From Dryas octopetala (lineage: Eukaryota > Streptophyta > Magnoliopsida > Rosales > Rosaceae), in NCBI GenBank assembly GCA_963921425.1, contig OY992833.1, positions 20,979,454 through 21,043,453 on the forward strand: a stretch of 64,000 nucleotides of DNA. The letters are read 5' to 3'. This document shows, one piece after another, positions 22,650-35,359 of this stretch. The translations under genes and the position numbers were made by a program. The notes beneath the pieces were generated by a model, which did no database searches, was not told the origin of the DNA, and was given only the letters and a program-made list of their open reading frames with translations. Position 1 is the stretch's first letter, and every line of letters starts with the position of its first letter.

Positions 22650-23270
22650 GGTGGTCTGCAATTGCTTCTCGCTTGCCAGGAAGAACAGACAATGAGATCA
22701 AGAACTATTGGAACACCCACGTCAGAAAGAGGCTACTGAAAATGGGGATTGACACTGTGAATCATACTCCACGCCTTGAACTTCTTCAACTCTCCTCTGT
22801 TCTCTGCTCAACTCTCTACAACTCTTCATCATCATCGTCATCATCTCAGCTTAATCTCCCAAATCTGCTTAGAATTGGGCCTATAATGGACCCAAACCTC
22901 CTCAACTTGGCCACCACCCTCTCATCACAACACCCTGTTCATCAACAAAACCAACTTGGCCTTTTCCAAGTTAACAATCAAAACCAATTCCAACCAAACC
23001 ACCAGCAGCTCCAAAACCCAGTTCGAGAAATTCCATCTTGTATAACATCAAACACTTTACATCCCCAATTTCTGAACCATCAAACCCCAACTCATGCAAA
23101 CCAAAAAGGAACAATTCTCTCCAAGCCTCACCAATTTGTGGCAAAGTAATGGAGATCAATCTCCAAATGTAGCAGCTGAGAGGTTTCTTCCCATAACAAA
23201 CCAGCTGGGCTCTTATGGCTCCAATCATCAGTCAATCAATATTAGCCAGCAGACATGCATTCTCAACAAA
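22650..23270 (+). pseudogene. R2R3-MYB third-exon fragment (MYB39/MYB9/MYB102-like), frameshifted
   Basis: The frame from 22650 reads [20 protein letters not shown] and continues through [14 protein letters not shown], the second half of the R3 repeat plus the start of the C-terminal region. It begins right after an AG, at the place where plant R2R3-MYB genes have their second intron, so it looks like a genomic copy of exon 3. Exons 1-2 (R2 and the first half of R3) are missing. A one-base frameshift near 23090 moves the likely continuation ([19 protein letters not shown]...) into the next frame, while the first frame stops at 23149. The protein could not bind DNA as an R2R3-MYB. The C-terminal region is N/Q/S-rich, as in suberin/cuticle-related MYBs, but the subgroup is uncertain. 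Confidence 0.8.
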
Positions 23271-23319
23271 ATTAAATGTTTGTCCTTTATAGTCAATTTA
23301 CATTATGACAAAATTTAAA

Positions 23320-26300
23320 ATTAATATTTTATTAAATTGTTGAGACTACTGATAAAAAATTGGGTCCGGACACCATTTATCTTTATCTTTCTTTGTTTTT
23401 TATTTTTTACTTGAAAGATGTTATTTGTCAAACACTTTTTCTCAACTTATGTGGTATTCATACATTAAACTCTATATGTGTTTTCCAAATTATTAGAGAG
23501 TGAACGAACATTATCGAAATGGATTTTCTGTTGTGCTTGTTTGAATTTTATTCATGTATCGTAAATACAAGAGTTCACCTTTCATCTCGTCAAAAATGTT
23601 ATGAATCCACCATGCTTTCAATCACACACCCTTAGATTTATGTATTGAAGCTAACACTACTTCTCACATGCAACTCTGTCATACAAGTGAACATGATTAT
23701 TAAGTGATAAGTGAGAGAGTCGATGGTTGAACTCAAAACTTTCTGGAACCAAAGCTCTAATATTATAAATCTCAAAAATTTAAGTTGTCAAGGAATTAAT
23801 CAATGATACAAATGAAGTTAATATGAGCATGAGATGAATAATAAAGTTGGACATTCTAGATTCAAACACTCATAGATAAAAAAAAATACTCGAGTTTACC
23901 GAATACATGTGATTTTTGAATGATTCCACATACCCAATCTTTACTCTAAAGTGTTGTATCCTATGAGATAATAGTTCATAAGGATCCCCATTTTAAAAAA
24001 GATAAGACCTCTAGGTAATTACATATTCTTAATTTATCTTTTGTAATCCCATGTTTTGGTCATGACGCAAAGGGACAAGAATTTCAATAAATTTTACACT
24101 CAGCAATAAGATTAAAAGGTTTCCTTCAAAGGATTATGCTTGACAGGCATCTATGTAGATACCAGTCAAAGAAACCCCAAAAGATAACGTTTGGTCATAG
24201 TCTCACTTGCATACATCACCTCTCACTCTAATATATATGCTCTCTTGGTCCCAACAACCAAAGCCTTTTGTCATCTCCAAGAAAGAAAAAAAAACAACAT
24301 ATAAAGCGAAAGCAAAAAACCCTTTTCAAGTTTCATGCACTTTTGACGAAAATGATGTGCAATCTTTTTCTCTTGCCACCTCCATGATTGAGGTTTGGAG
24401 GCATTTTCACAAAAACAACTCCCAACTTCAAAGAATATTCATTCACAAACACAATTTCGCTTATACAAGTGCTATTGATGGGCCTGCTACACTAGCCCAT
24501 TCACACTGTACGGATGGGCCCCCACTGGGATGTAATCCATGGGGCTTTGATGGTGGGGTCCAATAAGACACCTATAACTCTATAAGACAAGGTTTTTAAA
24601 AAAATAATAATAACTTGTCGGTTTTTTGTGACGAAATTGCCCTTGACAAAAAAGTGTAGGGTGGGCTATAGGGTTTGGGTGGGGTGATGATTAAAGGGGG
24701 AAGATGTGAAAGAAGTTTGTGTTTCTGACAACCCCTCTCAAAAAAAAAACAAAAAACAAAAGGAAAATAGTTTGTGTTTTTTGAGTTCTGACAGGTTTGC
24801 TTTAGGGCGGATGATGAAAAAAGTTTGTGGTGCCTTTTGATGCCGACATATTTGTTTTTGTCCAGAGTTGGAAATGGGAAGGTGAAGTGAACATACGAGA
24901 GTGCCATTGCCCTTATTAGTCCATTGCCCTTGAAATGAAAAAATGACAAAAATTCTCGAGGCTTAATGTTTAGCAAAAATGAGATAAAAAACACAACACT
25001 CACATACTCACATGGCAGGTAATTCAAGAAAAAACAATAGGAAGAGGTAAACATAATTGCTATAAAATTCAACTATGATTAAGTTTTTTAACATCGTGTA
25101 CCTTGAGTATCACTCAAAATTACACATTTTAAGTGGCTTAATTTTATGGATAAGTGATGGACAATACTTTTAATCTTTTAATTTAGCACAAGATTTATAA
25201 TAAATAAATATTGAAATGAACCAAACTTTTGGATATATTGTCGTTTTTTTTAAAAGTTGAAAATTAATGAACATTAAAGTGAATCTAACCTTAAGTGTTT
25301 GTCCTACAAATTAGTTCCTTAAGTGAGCATTTTTGGAATATCACTTATACTAGAGACACTACTATTTTCATTTGTAGATACCACTGATGTGGTATATTAT
25401 GAACAAATAAGATTTTTAAAGTACCTCTAGTACTACTCTAGTACATATGATGAGTTGTAAGGAGAGCAACGAATTGCATTCCCCAACTCAAATTATTCCT
25501 TTTCCCTTTCTTTCTTTTTTGCTATGATTCCTTAATTTTTCTTGATGGGAGGTGGTGGTGGGGTGTACATGAAATGGATTTATATGGAAGGCAGTACTAT
25601 GTCATAATGACAATAGTCTAATAAATCATGAGGGGATTTTAACAATTATTTGCTATTGGATTCTTATTGGGGGCCTACTTCACCCTGCATTTTTGAATCT
25701 TTGAACATGCATTGGCTACTTATTAGAATCTTTTGGTTGCTGCTAATGTGGACCAAGGCCAAAAACCCAATGAATAGAGACCTTTTAAATTGGAGCTCAA
25801 TGGAATCCTCTACAAGGGTGTTACCACTACCATGTATTCCCCATAATGAAGCTGCACATTATGGTGCATAGTGTTTAGTTCACCGCACCACCACTCCACC
25901 AGTAACAAATTTGAACCTCTCTTTTCTCTCTTTCTGCTTTGCAAAATCATATCATCAACTCATCAATAATGGATAATTTTGGTTGGACCCCAAACATGGC
26001 TTTCCAGGAATATAAGACTAGAATAGCTAGCACTTGATGAAAAAAATAAATACAAATAAATATAGACATCCGTTAGAGAGGAAATTTCCAATTATATCCT
26101 TTGGTTAATTTGGCTATGACATTGCACTTTTTTCACCCTAGGAGGGACAAGGGTTTGAATTTTGACAGCTCCTCCTGCAGTTTTTGTAGCTGTTTTAAGG
26201 GGAAATCTGACACTAGCCAATTGCCAAAGATTTTTTCACTTTTGACAGTCTTAACATTTTCATATATCTCTAGCTTTACTCTTAAAAAACGCAAAATGAA

Positions 26301-27239
26301 AGTGAAATGAAAATTCATGTTTGATGTGTGGTTTTGAAAGATGAAACATCTTATGCAACAAAAACCAAAAGCCAGCCAAGGCATCCATAACGTTTCTTTT
26401 TGACAGGCTTCTGGATCTGGCCCCAGTACTACTACTATTCCTACTAGCTCCAAGATGTAGTCTACTCACAAAGTATTGTATAGACACAAGTACTCTTGCA
26501 TTTTTATAGCAGAGGTCATGCCATTTAGTCTGATTACATTTGGCTTTTCCGATGGCCCATTTAGATTGAAAAGGGCAAATTAGTAACACACATAGATATC
26601 ATCTTTTTCACTAAATATTTCTTGCACTCTCCTCTTTTTTTTTTTTTGGGTGTATTTAATCATGACTTAAGGTGAGAATGCTAGCTCCCCATGAATTGTT
26701 TGTAATGCTAACTGCTAGTGTTCTTCTTGTATGCTCTTAAGAAATAGATATGAGACTTATGAGGTACCAAGGCAACAATGGCTTTTTTTTTTTTTTTGTC
26801 TAAAGGTACCAACAATGGCTTAATTCTCGAAAATTTCTTGGAAGGAGGGAAGTCACATGCCTATAAGCCAATGATTAATGGCAATGACTTTCGATTAAAG
26901 GGTACTCACACCATTCCATCCAACAATATACATAGTAACACAAGTAAGGTTAAGAGAAATGTTCTCTTTGCAGACTGTTTAGTGTCAATTTAAATACCTA
27001 ATTAAAATAGATTGTTGTATGAATGTGTGGTATGAATTGAGATAGTCTAATCATATAACATATCAAATATCAGACAAAAAATATTAATTACATGTGAGAC
27101 TTGCTAGAGTCCACATGTATTTAACTTCCTTTTGTAAATTATATACGAAAAAATAACACACACACAAAGAGCTTCAGAAAAAAAATGAGGAATTACTCAT
27201 TTGCCCATAGCTCAAAGCCTGAAGAACAGTATATACTAG
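23320..27239. other. Intergenic DNA, no gene supported
   Basis: Nearly 4 kb of moderately AT-rich sequence. Open frames of 70-160 codons (for example 24207-24566 plus, 24596-25072 minus, 26133-26453 minus) have no recognisable domain. The part at 25640-26600 has a more balanced composition and no repeat structure that I can see, so it may be low-copy DNA. No tRNA, microRNA or transposon ends recognised. Confidence 0.4.
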
Positions 27240-27247
27240 ATAGACAC

Positions 27248-28871
27248 TAGGGGTCGGCAATGGGCCGGGCTGGGCTAGCCCGGCCCAAATTTTTTGGGTT
27301 CGGGCTTGAATTATAGAAGCCCAATAGGGCTTTCGGGCCGGGCCGGGCCGGGCTTGGGCTTTAATACACAAGCCCAAGGCCCGCCCATCGGGCTTTGGCT
27401 TGCGGGCTTGGAGGGCCGGGCCGGGCTAGGCCCGAACGGGCGGCCCAAAATGGGCCCAAAGCCTATTTAGACACATATATATCTTCAAAAAAAAAAAAAA
27501 AGGATTTTGGCTATATTGTGATTTGAACATGAGACCTCAAATAACAAGCTTCAACTCTCAACCAACTGAGCTGACTAGTTTATTTGTCAAGTTTGTGAAT
27601 CATAACATATTTAATAGCTTTTTCATTTATTTACTTCAATAAATTATTAATATACTTATTAAGTTATTATATAATACTATTATGTTAGTAATAGTGTAAT
27701 ACCATAAATAATAAACTTTTAAAATTATATACAATATTACAACTATAATAAAACATAAATGTACATATGTATTATTATATATTTTATTACATATTTTTAT
27801 AAACAAACGATGCAATTGTGTTGTCAACGATCCAAACCGTTCAAATTTTAGTTCTTCACTCAAAGATAATTTGTGCAAAAAATTAGCTCAATCGGAGATG
27901 TAAAAGTGACATAATGGTGGTCAAATTAATGAACGATCGTGGTTTTTCTAATGATCATCGAATGGGTAGATGAATTTCGATTTAGCCGATTTTTTGTACG
28001 GATGATCTTTGACTATGAACATAGAAAATGAACAGGTCAGATTGTTGAAATCACGTTGTGGTCTTCATAATTATGGAAACAATAAGGTTTCAACGGGAAA
28101 GTTATTAAAATTATACTCTTCAAGTGTATTTATATGTAGAAGCTCACATATCGATCTTGTTTTCAACGATCCGAACCGTTCAAGTTTTAGTTCTCCACTC
28201 AAAGAGAATTCTTGCAAAAAATTAGTTTAATCGAAGATGTAAAAGTGATTTTTCTAAATGTAACGGTGGTCGAATTAATGAACGATCGTGGTTTTTCTAA
28301 TGATAATCGAATGGGTAGATGAATTCCGATTTAGCCGATTTTTTGTAAGGATGATCTTTGACTATGAAAATAGAAAATGAACGGTTCAGATCGTTGAATT
28401 AATGAAATGACGATTGTGGTTTAATAACTTTAATTATACTTGTATTATAAAAGTTGTATATACACATATACATTTATATTTTATTATACTTGTAATGTTG
28501 TATATAATTTTAAAAGTTTATTACTTTATTATTTATGGTATTACATAATTTACATTATTACTATTTACTAATATTATAGTATTATATAATAACTTAATAA
28601 GCATATTAATAATTTATTATAGTAAACAAATAAAAAACCTATTAAATATGTTATGATTTCCAAATTGGGCTTTGGGTCGGGCTTTGGACGGGCCTAAACG
28701 GGCCGGGCTTCGGGCGGCCCATGGGCTTCAAGGGGATGGCCCAAGCCCAACCCAAGAGACTTTCGGGCCGGGCCGGACCGGCCCAATTTTTGGGCCAAAT
28801 CGGGCTTCGGGCCTAATGGGCCGGGCGGGCTTCGGGTGGGCTTCGGGCCTTGGGCTTTTTGGTGAGGCCTA
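27248..28871. mobile_element. hAT-type non-autonomous element (1624 bp, exact 8-bp TSD)
   Basis: ATAGACAC flanks the element exactly (27240-27247 and 28872-28879). The ends are TAGGGGTCGG and GAGGCCTA. Both ends are very GC-rich, built of GGCC/GGGC words (27260-27450 and 28670-28860), unlike the AT-rich surroundings. Next inward is an inverted pair of AT-rich arms (about 27600-27780 and 28440-28660). The centre is a direct duplication of about 250 bp (27810-28060 and 28150-28400; shared word AATGAACGATCGTGG). A tRNA-like A-box/B-box module lies at 27521-27572 on the minus strand. No transposase. Confidence 0.85.
27521..27572 (-). repeat. tRNA-like module inside the hAT element
   Basis: The minus strand reads AGCTCAGTTGGTTGAGAG (27572-27555), close to a tRNA/Pol III A box region, and ATGTTCAAAT (27530-27521), close to a B box (GGTTCAAATC). 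Spacing fits a degenerate tRNA. It cannot fold into a complete cloverleaf with an acceptor stem that I can see, so it is a remnant or a SINE-like part. Confidence 0.45.
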
Positions 28872-28879
28872 ATAGACAC

Positions 28880-29308
28880 AACAACCCCTTCAGTAAAGGA
28901 ACAGAAAACTGTATAGAAATAACAATAGTAATGAATTGATGATGCAGAAAAGAACATGGAAAAGGAATGCATTTACATGCCAAGGAGAGAGCAGGATCAC
29001 TGTGACCGAATTGCACGCGCGCGTGCATTGACCCATGGACGCAGTAGTGCAGTACGCTACAAGCCTACAAGTCTACAACTACATATATATTTGTTGTTGG
29101 AAGAATTGGCTTAGTATCTAGTATTTGCAAATATTTTTTTTTTTATTGAAAAAATACCCAAAAACAGAAAACTTGGAGTACTTTTATATTTGTAATCGTT
29201 AAATGAATAAAATTTGGGTCAATGATAGATAAGGTTAAATGACAAGTTCAAAGGAATACTATATTAGACAACTATCACCGTATATATATATCAAGTTAAC
29301 ATACCCTG
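28880..29308. other. Spacer between two transposons
   Basis: No coding frame or RNA gene. A small GC palindrome-like run (GCACGCGCGCGTGC) occurs at about 29013-29026. Confidence 0.35.
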
Positions 29309-29317
29309 CATAAAATA

Positions 29318-30378
29318 GAGAGCAGTTTTGCTCACCTCCTTTAACTCAGGTGTATGCTCACCTCCTATCTAAAATGCTGCCATGTATTTAAAAAATTAAC
29401 CATAAGTTAATCTATTGTATTTAATTATTTATAATATTATAATGATGAGAGAGAAAAATAATTTGACAACTCTTTTCTACTTTTATCCTTATCTTTTATT
29501 ACTCAACTTTTTTTCACTTTTTTATTACCTATTAATTTTTATTTTCTCTTTTATTTATTCTAGTATCTAAAAAACCACATGCATTTAATAATTTTTGCTT
29601 TTTTTTTGTTTGCTCTTTTCTAGTATGCCTCCAGTACCCAAAAAACCACATCCAATTTTTTTGGGTCTTCTCATGTATACACCTTTTATCTACTTTTTTA
29701 ATTAATTAAAAAAAATAATCCAACAACACATTTTTTTTGTTGCCTAAGAATTCTTCTTTCTTGTCTCATACATGACCTTTTCAGATGAAACAACTTATTA
29801 GGTCAATCCAAGGTGTTGCAGCATTTGAAGAGAGAAGAATAGTTGCAACGACATAATTTTTTTTTTTTTTTGAACTCATGTAACTTTTTTATTGGATTTT
29901 CTATGTATGTAAATGAGTTGTTTTAGATTTTTGTTTGGCCAACATTTTAGATTAAACTTTGCAAATGAGTTTTTTGTTCGAATTGCAAGTGTGTTGTTAG
30001 AATATTTTTTATTTTTTAATTAATTAAAAAAATAGATAAATGTGTATACATGAGAAGACCCAAAAAAATGGATGTGATTTTTTGAATACTAGAGGCGTAC
30101 TGGAGAAGTGCAAAAAAACAAAAGAAGTAAAAATTATTAGAAATAATTAAATAAAAGAGAAAAGAGAAATTAACGGGTGATAAAAAAAAGTTGAGTAATA
30201 AAAGATAAGGATAAAATAAGAAATGAGTTGTCAAATTATTTTTCTCTCTCATCATTATAACATCATAAATAATTAAATACAATAGTTAACTCATGGTTAG
30301 TTTTTTAAACACGTGGCAGTATTTTAGATGAGATGTGAGCATACACCTGAGTTAAAGGAGGTGAGCAAAACTGCTCTC
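29318..30378. mobile_element. Long-TIR Mutator-like non-autonomous element (1061 bp, exact 9-bp TSD)
   Basis: CATAAAATA is duplicated exactly (29309-29317 and 30379-30387). The terminal inverted repeats start GAGAGCAGTTTTGCTCAC and extend about 390 bp on each side (roughly 29318-29705 and 29995-30378), with small indels. A unique central segment of about 280 bp remains (29710-29990). Very long TIRs with a 9-bp duplication define Mutator-like elements. The centre has no long open frame, so it is non-autonomous. Confidence 0.92.
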
Positions 30379-30739
30379 CATAAAATATCAATCCTCTAGA
30401 AAAAGAACAACCAAATTCATTTATAAGTGTTTAAAGAATTTATGTCGAGCGTTAAAATACTCATTGTTCGTCGACAAAACAACCATAATAACTAAAAAAT
30501 ATGATTGTAATTATATTACAATAACATGATGTTCTCATTATAAAATTTATTGCAAGTTTTTTAAGATTAACTAAAAAAATTTTCAGTAAATTAATGTCCT
30601 TAATCACAAACATATTGGAGAAGAACTTATCTACAATACAGATATTGATGTAGCATTCCCAACATGAGAGAATGAATGATTGAAACATTGAGTTATGGGA
30701 CCATGTTGGACTTGCTTCTCTCATGTTGGACCGTTATGT

Positions 30740-31756
30740 TAAGGGTGAGTTCGGTTCGGTTTGGCTCAGTTTTAGGGCTGAACCGTAGACCGAACTTATT
30801 GCAAGGAATCAATTCGGTTCGGTTAGATTGGTTCAATCAGTTTGGGCTAGAACTTTTTTTTTTTCCTTCCATGTTTTAACATTTAGATTCCAAATGTCCA
30901 AAAATTTGAAAATTTCAATTTTTTTGTGGGCACATTTTAAAGTCTCTAACATCCTAAACTATTGATGGAAGTTCAATGCATCAACTAAGAAATTAAAGAA
31001 ACTATAAATTCATTAAGATTGTAGTCCAAAAGATAAAAAAAAAAGCAACATGAAATCAAAGTTAACATTACAGTCCAAAAGCAATCTCAATCCTCGTATT
31101 CCTCAAGTCAACAATGTCAACTGTCGGAAAATAAAAAATTTTGTTAGTGGGTTGAATTCACATTGAACAAAATTTCGGTTAGGGTTTCAAAATCATTCCT
31201 AATTTTGAAAGTTTTGCTTGGTAGTGGGCTGAAATTCAGGATTGATGAGAGGAATTCAAGAACCCCAAAAAACAAAATTAGGGTTTTCTGAATTCCTTTA
31301 AACCCCCAAAATGAAAATTGGGGGAATTGAAGGAGATGAAATAGAAAAAAGAGGAGGAAGATTGACTTCAGACTTCGTGAGGGGTGGGTTTGAGTGAGGC
31401 CGTGAGATGAGGGAGAATGAGTGAGGGAGAATCAGAGAGAGAATGAGCCAAGGGACGGTCAACGATGGTCGCAAACTAGCAGGTGGAGGGATGGTCGACA
31501 CTCACAAGTTGAGTCGCTGAGAGAATGAGTAAAACGAGAGAATGAGAGGGTGAGAGAGATTTAAGGGAGATAGGTTTCTAAAACCAAAACGGCGACGTTT
31601 CACTAATTTTTTAGGCCATTGGTTTGGTTTGGTTTTTACGGTTTTCTGAAGATCAGAATTGAACTGAACCTAAAGGATGATCGATTCAGTTTTTTGGTCA
31701 AAAATGGACTTTTTTGTTTGGTTTGGTCGGTTTTTTGGTTTTCAAACCCACTCCTA
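30740..31756. mobile_element. Inverted-repeat element with GGTT/AACC-rich ends
   Basis: The left end (AGGGTGAGTTCGGTTCGG, 30742) and the right end (on the other strand TAGGAGTGGGTTTGAAAACC, 31756) are both rich in GGTTCGG/GGTTTGG words and roughly inverted. The middle (31180-31560) is GA-rich and gives a proline/serine-rich minus-strand frame that I do not consider a gene. The termini resemble the TAGGG...-type hAT elements here, but a target duplication is not clear. Confidence 0.5.
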
Positions 31757-34136
31757 TATCACGTCACTATCTTTGTTGTATGTAAACTATTTTCACTATG
31801 TTGTGTATAGTGTTTATATTTTTTTGGTGCAAGAATATTTCTAAGAAAAAAAAAAAGAATAGAGCATATTAAATAATATAACAAAATCTTAACAGGATCG
31901 AAAACCATGAATGCTGGTGGTGGGCATATGTCATTGCTAATTGTTATGGTAGCTTCCTTGTTCCATAGTTGGGTTAATATATATGTGTCAGAAGACTCAG
32001 AACACACTCTTAATTAATTCCTTTAACCATACCCAATAAATTCTGAACCATCACCCTCCCAACATTCCCAATAAATTAAGAATCCTCTGCAAATTAAAGG
32101 TCGAATGGTCTGTGTACATGTCCACATGAAGAAAACACAGAATTTCCTTTTATTTGATGTCTATTAATTTGGGTCTGAGATTAATAATCCTCTACGTACT
32201 AAATGCATCAAGTTGTTCCAAAGAATCAAACGGCCAAGTCTTTTAGATTTCTAGAGTCCTTTTTTGTTTTAGAAAAGTTATCCTTGTCTTTGTTTATGTC
32301 TCGGGAGTATTTGCAGGTCGTATTCTTGTTGAATAATTATCAACTATTTTACATGATTCGTTAATCAATTGTCATATTTGAGTTAACTCACATATATTGT
32401 AAGCTAAAAATTTAAAACTAATCTCTCTTCATTTAAACCCACCACTTTTACATTATCATCTCAAAATAGACCTTGAGACGTTGTAGATTTGAAGGGTGGA
32501 ATTATTTGAATTAAGTCATTAACCCATATATAAACTAAAAATTTAAACTTAAACCCTTTTATTTAAAAATTCAATCCATCATTTATATATTATCATCTTA
32601 AAATATACTTTAAATTAACTTCATAAAGTAGATATTGAAATATCGTAAGGTGTACCATAAGACGTAACAAACATTTTCAACTTGGAGAGAGAAAATGATA
32701 GAACTGTCTTATAAGAACCAATTTTTACCCCCTAAAATATTTTGGTTTGATAAATATGATTCATAAGAAATTGAAGGATATACAGGTCGTCGCAGTACTG
32801 TCACTCTCACACATGATGATAGGAAGTAGCACACAATTAATCTGTGCATGGTGGATGTGCTGCTGCTGCAAATGCACGTTCAAGTGAAGGCAATTTGGTT
32901 GGGTCTGTTATACAGTATAACCATACACAATTAACATACATACACTTCTTTATATATTATTCAACTTTATTCATACTTTGAAACACAATGTCCCCAGCGA
33001 CAAAGCACCCAACATTGAGATGGGTGGAATTATAGGCAGCAATTAATATTAGAGAGCATGCAGTGCAAAATGTGCAACCTTGGAATGTGTTATATATGTA
33101 TGTGGAACTTGGGCCCCACCACACGCACTCTCCTCCTCCTCAATTGGCCAAAACATTTTTACTTGGGAAACTCCCCCCACCTTACACATCCATCACCACC
33201 ACCCCCTTTCTTCTATTCTCAAATATCCCTCTTTCTTGTCCCACAAACTCTACATAGTGCAATTTTTTATTTGGTGACAAAACAAATCCAGACCCCAAAA
33301 CAAAACAAAGCTTGCCCATCTATCATAGTATATATCCCATGTCGTCCCTAATCTACTATATCTTTTTGCCATGGAAATGGGCAAAAATCCCAACCCCTTT
33401 GTACCAAAACAAAACAAGCCCATGCTCCCACAAACCCACAGCCACAAACCCATCTCTAGCTAGCTCATTTTAATTATTATTTTTTCCTTGTGGGAGCAAT
33501 GATTTGATGCATTTATTGTATTGTGGAGTTTTGTGAGCATGCCACCAAAACCATCCATGAAGAGAGTGCTAGTATTTATGTTGGTCTATGGACTATAGTA
33601 CTCATATCACAGCATCTTCTCATGAGTCATAATTTTGACTCATTGCCCAAGATCCAAGGCAAGTGGTCCTCTCCCTTTTGAGTTCTTTGAGCTCATGCTC
33701 CGGGTCAAATACATGGCGTGCAAACTTACATTTGTATATTGGAATAGAAATTTTTTAAACAGTTTTAGTTTCGATCTCATGCAAGGGGAATGCATTTTGT
33801 AGTTCTTGTTTATCATTGTTTTGGGTATTTTTGTGAGTTGAACATATAGAAATAGTTAAATTGAAGATTCCAATTTGGCCGCGAATGTTGTCACAGGCAA
33901 GATAATTTAAAGAGGTACTATATACAATTTGAAGCAAAGTAACAATTTACGTTTTTGGGTCATGTTTTTGGCTAACATGACACATCATAATAAAAAAGAA
34001 AACACAAATATTTACGCTGCAACATGTGTTAATTTAGTTTGACACAAACACGACTTATTTATTAAAGGGTGACACAACACGATATGAGTAGTGCTTGAAT
34101 TTTGTTTTGGGAGGGTTATTTTGTAATTTACTGAGT
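31757..34136. other. Intergenic DNA, no gene supported
   Basis: AT-rich up to about 32800. From 32990 to 33700 the composition is more balanced, with C-rich stretches (CCACC, CCCC), and overlapping short frames in three phases with no domain. It may be low-copy or regulatory DNA. I recognise no promoter or RNA gene. Confidence 0.4.
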
Positions 34137-34143
34137 ACTATCG

Positions 34144-35004
34144 CTAGGGGTGGATCCACGTTCAGAGGTAGGGGGTCGGGTGACCCCCCAACGTCAGCGA
34201 CCCTTCCCCGGCGAAACCCTAAGCCCAGCCGCCTTGACCCCTAAGCCAACCAAGTGTTTGATGAAAAACCCCCCGGAGCAGACCCTTTGGTTCTATTGTT
34301 CTCCTTTTTTTTTTTTGTTGGTGATGGTGAAGTTGCAGAAGAAGAAGAAGAAGAATGGGTGGGGTACTGGGGTGGGATTTGCACCTCACGTTTGAGTTCT
34401 TTCAAATCTTTTTTTATTGTATTTTACATAATTTTAAAAGGTTTTATATGTTTTTTATTGTTTTTCTTTTTAAGTGGCTATTTTAAAAGGCAAGTGGTGG
34501 GATCCGTGAGTGCCACCTTATTGCCGCGTCATAAGATAACGGTTTTTTTAACGGCTAGATTAACAGAGATACTTTATTAACACAAATTTGTAGTTGGGGT
34601 ACTTAGTGTAACTTTTTTAACGTAAGGTATAAAGTTTGAAAAAATAGTTGAGATATTTTTTTGTAATTAAGCCATATTTATTTGATTATTGGACTTTTCT
34701 GCCATGAATGTTATTAAGGGTCCACTCCGCAATATAATGAGAGATTAATGGTTAAGTGATAACTTGATTGTTTATATTGAGAAAAATGTTTTTTTTTTTT
34801 TTTTTTGTATTGATAATGAAACTATAATGATACGTTTTCAAAATATAAAACATCGTCGTTGTCAATTATAGTTTGTAATATTGTTTTACTGTGAATTATG
34901 AATGAAAGTACTGTCGCTTAATTTTCATTGTTATTGTCATCCAAATTTTTTTTAAAAACTTTATCACCATGACCCCCCGACTTAGGGATCTGAATTCGTC
35001 ATTA
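34144..35004. mobile_element. Probable non-autonomous DNA transposon
   Basis: ACTATCG occurs directly on both sides (34137-34143 and 35005-35011). Subterminal blocks AGGGGGTCGGGTGACCCCC (about 34171-34189) and GACCCCCCGACTTAGG (about 34972-34987) are inverted versions of each other. The interior includes an A/G codon-like tract (34330-34360) and a T tract. The ends themselves pair poorly, so the superfamily is open. Confidence 0.5.
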
Positions 35005-35025
35005 ACTATCGTGCTAGTTTAAGAT

Positions 35026-35358
35026 AAGGCTTATTTGCACAAATACCCTTTGAAAGTAACTTTTATTCTCATTTTGTCCCTTTAAAGTTTAATCTTCTCA
35101 TTTTGCCCCTTGAACTTTACAAGTCTTTTTACTAAGTCATATTTCATCAAATCCATTAATGACTTCGTCAAAAAAGCTGACATGTCGCTCATTCATGTAA
35201 GTGATAGGTTAGATTTTTTAACGAAATCGTTGACGAATTTGACGAAATATGAGATTTGTAAAATTTGAGAGTTAAAAGTGAAAATATTAAATTTTAAAAG
35301 AATAAAGTAAGAATAAAAAGTACTTTCAAAGCACATTTGCGTGAATAAGGCTTAAAAC
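35026..35358. repeat. Foldback MITE-like inverted repeat
   Basis: AAGGCTTATTTGCACAAATA (35026) pairs with the right end, whose opposite strand reads AAGCCTTATTCACGCAAATG. The arms pair over about 150 bp around 35200. The arm sequence resembles that of 21555-22053 (GGCTTATTCACACC), suggesting one MITE family. A target duplication was not confirmed. Confidence 0.65.
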
Positions 35359-35359
35359 T

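Noticed and set aside
24207-24566. 119-codon open frame as a gene
   Set aside because: No recognisable motif, biased toward A-rich lysine runs, and no promoter or splice context. Coding potential cannot be supported by eye.
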